Assembly (NCBI GenBank): GCA_964510955.1
Contig: CAZEDW010000070.1
Span: 1 to 8,598 of the forward strand
Length of the DNA: 8,598 nt
Direction: 5' to 3'
From: JAFLCM01 sp964510955
Lineage (GTDB): Bacteria; Planctomycetota; Phycisphaerae; Phycisphaerales; UBA1924
Shown here one piece after another: positions 5,999 through 8,598 of the stretch. Both the position numbers and the translations under genes were made by a program. How positions within the stretch are numbered: position 1 is the stretch's first letter; the number at the start of each line of letters is the position of its first letter. The notes below the pieces were generated by a model. That model did no database searches. It was not told where the DNA came from and saw only the letters and a program-made list of their open reading frames with translations.

Positions 5999-6420
5999 AC
6001 CAGCCAGCGGCCCCGGAGCTACCCGATTCGAGCACGATGTCGAGGTTCATCGTTCGACGAGAATGGATCCGACCAGATTGCTTTGTGAAATCAGACGCGT
6101 TCGTTCCGTACCCCCATCGAGAACTCTCCGTCACGCTACATGCGAACTTGGATGAGGGCGCAATTTGGAACCGGGGCAGCGATGTCATCAGCTTGCTGAT
6201 GCGAAAAACGGGGAATGAGAAAACACTGATTGGCAGGGCAGACTTGCAAGCAGGCGATGTTCGAGAGACGAGCCACCGCGAACTCGACGTCGTTTCCCGC
6301 CCGCTTCAGCACAATCCTGAACACGCAGCAATCATTGGCTGGCCCCCAGACAAGGCAGCGCAAAAATCCGTCGCGCAGCGGGTCGCTGCGGCTTCGGTCT
6401 TTGTCCCGCGTCCTGCCTGA
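5995..6420 (+). CDS. Uncharacterised IIGWPPDK-motif protein (third gene of module)
   Basis: This 141-residue protein has no function that I can name. Recognisable phrases are SDAFVPYPHRELSVT (33-47), GRADLQAGDVR (80-90) and EHAAIIGWPPDKAAQK (109-124), the last followed by a helix QRVAAAS. I recall this combination from hypothetical proteins encoded beside GWDG-type proteins, which supports a conserved pair. The preferred start is the GTG at 5995, which overlaps the upstream stop as GTGA and has GGAG eight bases upstream. The first ATG (6037) lies 14 codons later and lacks a ribosome site. A sampled line in the gene (6181-6240) is only 48% GC, the lowest value I counted here. No signal peptide or membrane helix is seen. 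A 7-base-pair hairpin (6374-6390) within the gene end lacks a T-run and is probably incidental. Confidence 0.72.
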   Translation: MNQPAAPELPDSSTMSRFIVRREWIRPDCFVKSDAFVPYPHRELSVTLHANLDEGAIWNRGSDVISLLMRKTGNEKTLIGRADLQAGDVRETSHRELDVVSRPLQHNPEHAAIIGWPPDKAAQKSVAQRVAAASVFVPRPA

Positions 6421-6464
6421 GCTGCGCGTTGGATGCCGCCCGGACTCGTCGGATCGGCGATTGT

Positions 6465-6468
6465 GGAG
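6465..6468 (+). promoter_or_regulatory. Ribosome binding site deciding the aroDE start
   Basis: GGAG lies six bases before the GTG at 6475, an optimal spacing. The upstream in-frame ATG at 6433 has no such element. The intervening TATAAT (6469-6474) looks like a -10 box but would put the transcript start inside the gene, so I read it simply as the spacer. Confidence 0.7.
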
Positions 6469-6474
6469 TATAAT

Positions 6475-8166
6475 GTGACGCTTCTTTGCGTGCCGCTGCT
6501 GACAGAACATCTTGAAGCAGGTCTTAGCGACGCCGCCGAGGCCAAGCGTTTCGGCGCGGACCTAGTCGAGTTCCGCGTTGATTCCTTCTTCCACGGCGAA
6601 GGTGACGGCGCGGGCATCGCTCTATGTGAACGCCTCGTCCGCGAGTCCCCGCTCCCGTGCATCGTGACGTGCCGCGCGGCGTCGGAGGGCGGGCAGTACG
6701 ACGGCGACGACGCGGCGCGGGTGGCGCTGTACGAGCATCTGGGGACGCTGGCGCAGCCGCCGCGGTACATCGATGTCGAGCTGGCCACCTACACGCGCTC
6801 GGCGAACCTGGCGCAGAAGGTGGACCTGGCGGTGGACCACCCGCGCCAGCAGCGCGACCTGCGCACGGGGCTGATTTTGTCGGCGCACGACTTCAGCGGG
6901 CGCCCGGCCAACCTGGCGCGGGTCGTGGGCGACATGGCGTCGAGGCCCGCCGCGGCGGTGCACAAGATCGCGTTCCGGGCCCGGTCGCTGCGGGACAACC
7001 TGGAGTTGTTCGAGCTGTTGCGCCACAAGACGAGGCCGACGATCGCGCTGGGGATGGGCGAGTTCGGGCTGATGTCGCGGGTGCTGGCGCCGAAGTTCGG
7101 CGGGTTCCTGACGTTCGCGTCGCTGCGCGATACGGCCGCGACCGCGCCGGGGCAGCCGACCATCGACGAGCTGATCAACCTGTACCGGTTCCGGTCCATC
7201 GGTCCGGCGACGAGCGTGTTCGGGGTGATCGGGTGGCCGGTGGGGCACTCGATGTCGCCGAGCGTGCACAACGCGGGGTTCGCTCAGGCGGAAGTGGACG
7301 CGGTGTATCTGCCGCTGCCGATCCCGGCGGAGTGGGAGCACTTCAAGGCGACGGTGCTGGCGCTTCTGGATGACAAGCACCTGGACTTCCGCGGGGCCAG
7401 CGTGACGATCCCGCACAAGGAGCACCTGGTGCGGTTGGCCAGCGAGGACCGATCGCGCGTGTGGCGAATCGACGGGATCAGCCGGCGCTGCGGGGCGGCG
7501 AACACGCTGACGGTGCACGCCGACGGTTCATGCGACGTGTCGAACACCGATGCGCCGGCGCTGGTGGCGGCGCTGGAGGGCGCGATCGGGTCGGTCCGGG
7601 GCATGCGCGTCGCGGTGATCGGCGCGGGCGGCGTGGCGCGGGCGGCGGTGTGCGGGCTGCTCCGGGCCGGCGCCACGGTGGTGGTCTACAACCGGAGCGA
7701 GGATCGCGGGCGGCGGCTGGTCGCGGATTTGTCGGCGGCGTGTGAGGATTGGACCTCGGCGGCGGGCGGCAAGGCGGTCACGGGGCCATGGGATAAGTTA
7801 GGGAGCACCTGCTGCGAGGCCCTGGTCAACTGCACGCCGGTGGGGATGGCCGGTGGGCCGGCGCCCGATGAAAGCCCGATTCCAGACTCGGCGCTGGGAA
7901 ACTGCGGCCGTGCAACCGGCGTATTGGATACGGTCTACAACCCCCTGGAAACCCCGTTTTTGAAGGCGGCGAGGTCCCGGGGCCTTCGGACTGTCGATGG
8001 TGCGGAGATGTTCGTTCGGCAGGCGGTGATGCAGTTTGAAGCATGGCGGGAGGCCCTGCGGGGGGCCTCGGATCGGGCCGAGGGGCGGCGTGACGCCGGC
8101 GAAATCGATGACCTTTACCGGCGGATTGTCCGCCTGCGTCTTGATCCCAGCGGCGGTTCGAGTTAG
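6475..8166 (+). CDS. aroDE: Bifunctional 3-dehydroquinate dehydratase (type I) / shikimate dehydrogenase
   Basis: A fusion catalysing two successive shikimate-pathway steps in the cytosol: 3-dehydroquinate to 3-dehydroshikimate, then NADPH-dependent reduction to shikimate. From the GTG it has 563 residues. Domain 1 (about 1-235) is type I dehydroquinase: VEFRVD with E32, SAHDF with H138 and the Schiff-base lysine K164 in VHKIAFRA, plus FASLRDT and APGQPT near its end. Domain 2 (about 247-530) is AroE: VGHSMSPS with S259 and S261, TIPHK with K315, AANT with N343 and NTD with D359. These are followed by the nucleotide-binding VIGAGGVARA (381-390) and NRS (406-408), then NCTPVGM and QAVMQFEAW with Q516. 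Every expected catalytic residue is present, so both halves should be active. About 30 extra charged residues follow the AroE fold. GTG is chosen over ATG 6433 because of the ribosome site and because dehydroquinases start near TLLCVPL. Such fusions are known from plants, Chlamydiae and Planctomycetes. Confidence 0.94.
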   Translation: MTLLCVPLLTEHLEAGLSDAAEAKRFGADLVEFRVDSFFHGEGDGAGIALCERLVRESPLPCIVTCRAASEGGQYDGDDAARVALYEHLGTLAQPPRYIDVELATYTRSANLAQKVDLAVDHPRQQRDLRTGLILSAHDFSGRPANLARVVGDMASRPAAAVHKIAFRARSLRDNLELFELLRHKTRPTIALGMGEFGLMSRVLAPKFGGFLTFASLRDTAATAPGQPTIDELINLYRFRSIGPATSVFGVIGWPVGHSMSPSVHNAGFAQAEVDAVYLPLPIPAEWEHFKATVLALLDDKHLDFRGASVTIPHKEHLVRLASEDRSRVWRIDGISRRCGAANTLTVHADGSCDVSNTDAPALVAALEGAIGSVRGMRVAVIGAGGVARAAVCGLLRAGATVVVYNRSEDRGRRLVADLSAACEDWTSAAGGKAVTGPWDKLGSTCCEALVNCTPVGMAGGPAPDESPIPDSALGNCGRATGVLDTVYNPLETPFLKAARSRGLRTVDGAEMFVRQAVMQFEAWREALRGASDRAEGRRDAGEIDDLYRRIVRLRLDPSGGSS

Positions 8167-8178
8167 GAATTAGACGTC

Positions 8179-8529
8179 ATGCTTCGGGAGCCGATCCTCT
8201 ACCCGAAGGCCTACACGGGCTACATCGCGCTGGCCGCGATGGATGTGATTCTCACCGCGCTGATCATCCGGCTGGGCGGCGTGGAGGTGAACTCGGTGGC
8301 GGCGTGGGTGATCGAGAAGGCGCGCTACATCGAGAACACCGGCTTCACCGGGATGACCCTGTTCAAGTTCGCCACCGTGTTCTTCGTGCTGGTGGCGTGC
8401 GAGTTTGTGGGGCGCCAGAAGGCGACGCTGGGTCGCACGCTGGCGACGGGTGCGGTGGCGCTCAACTGCGTTCCGGTGCTGATCGCGGTGATGCAACTGC
8501 TTGATCCGTCGGCGCGGGCGGGGATGTGA
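8179..8529 (+). CDS. Small three-helix membrane protein, DUF5658-like
   Basis: A 116-residue predicted inner-membrane protein of unknown function. Three hydrophobic segments are visible: about 13-32 (TGYIALAAMDVILTALII), 60-77 (TLFKFATVFFVLVACEFV) and 87-107 (TLATGAVALNCVPVLIAV). Between the first two lies GGVEVNSVAAWVIE, resembling the GxxExNPL-type phrase of DUF5658 proteins, followed by an FKF at the start of helix 2, also typical. The family name is a resemblance from memory, not a certainty. AGGA lies ten bases before the ATG. It starts 12 bases after aroDE and is probably co-transcribed, but nothing in it suggests a role in aromatic biosynthesis. Its stop codon is the first triplet of a G-rich repeat. 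Confidence 0.72.
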   Translation: MLREPILYPKAYTGYIALAAMDVILTALIIRLGGVEVNSVAAWVIEKARYIENTGFTGMTLFKFATVFFVLVACEFVGRQKATLGRTLATGAVALNCVPVLIAVMQLLDPSARAGM

Positions 8530-8598
8530 GGGGGGATTGGGTGTGGGGGTGAGGGGGGCGTGGGGGCGGTGGGGGGGGGGGAGGGTTGTGGATTTCGG
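8527..8598 (+). repeat. G-rich tract (copy B) beginning at the stop codon of the membrane protein gene
   Basis: The tract starts TGAGGGGGGATTGGGTGTGG and continues with G-runs of five or more, including a run of eleven G at 8571-8581, to the window edge. The first 40 bases match the tract after flgA (315 down to 276, minus strand) at 35 positions. In both cases the repeat reads in the sense direction of the gene it follows and includes the stop codon. It can form G-quadruplexes. Its right end is not visible. Confidence 0.78.

Noticed and set aside
6374..6390. CGCAGCG-GGT-CGCTGCG hairpin near the end of the third module gene as a terminator
   Set aside because: It lies within the coding sequence, has no following T-run, and encodes an ordinary helix. 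Dyads of this size are frequent in GC-rich DNA.
6469..6474. Perfect TATAAT just before the aroDE start
   Set aside because: There is no -35-like partner about 17 bases upstream, and the predicted start point would fall inside the gene. It is better explained as the spacer between GGAG and GTG.
6433..6474. N-terminal extension of AroDE from the ATG at 6433
   Set aside because: No ribosome site, 14 residues unlike dehydroquinase N-termini, and a well-placed GGAG for the GTG at 6475.
6622..7518. A 298-codon open frame on the minus strand opposite aroDE
   Set aside because: Arg/His-rich shadow of a well-supported enzyme.
1..8598. CRISPR array, tRNA or rRNA genes, insertion sequences
   Set aside because: No regularly spaced repeats, no cloverleaf-like segments and no transposase were seen. 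XerD here fits the chromosomal housekeeping form, not a phage or integron integrase.

Overview
The window is high-GC bacterial DNA. The gene content points to a flagellated member of the Planctomycetota, probably of the Phycisphaerae type. This is an inference from three things: a flgF-flgG-flgA-flgH run with atypical, enlarged proteins, a fused AroD-AroE protein, and a small DUF5658-like membrane protein. No rRNA or other taxonomic marker is present.

Left part (1-3231, possibly to 3450, minus strand): a flagellar rod and ring operon read right to left. The order is a possible 71-codon leader gene (3235-3450), flgF (proximal rod), flgG (distal rod), flgA (P-ring assembly chaperone) and the first 55 codons of flgH (L-ring), which runs off the left edge. 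Two gaps inside this operon are not featureless. The 244-base flgF-flgG gap holds a hairpin built from a tandem CGCGGAG-type repeat. The 147-base flgA-flgH gap begins with a very G-rich tract that closely matches a second tract at the right edge of the window.

Middle (3451-4617): a 234-base divergent intergenic region carries a 29-base direct repeat with 53-base spacing. It is followed by xerD on the plus strand, a complete tyrosine recombinase with all catalytic residues.

Lower-GC island (about 4618-6474, plus strand): three genes of roughly 48-67% GC in sampled lines sit between neighbours at 70-75%. They are a TIGR04255-family protein, a 164-residue protein with a GWDG motif, and a 141-residue protein with a C-terminal IIGWPPDK motif. 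The junctions are ATGA and GTGA stop/start overlaps, so the three are translationally coupled and very probably work together. No biochemical function is known to me for any of them. This is the best candidate here for an undescribed system.

Right part (6475-8529, plus strand): a bifunctional type I 3-dehydroquinase/shikimate dehydrogenase (steps 3 and 4 of the shikimate pathway), then a small three-helix membrane protein 12 bases downstream. The window ends in the second copy of the G-rich tract, which starts exactly at that gene's stop codon.
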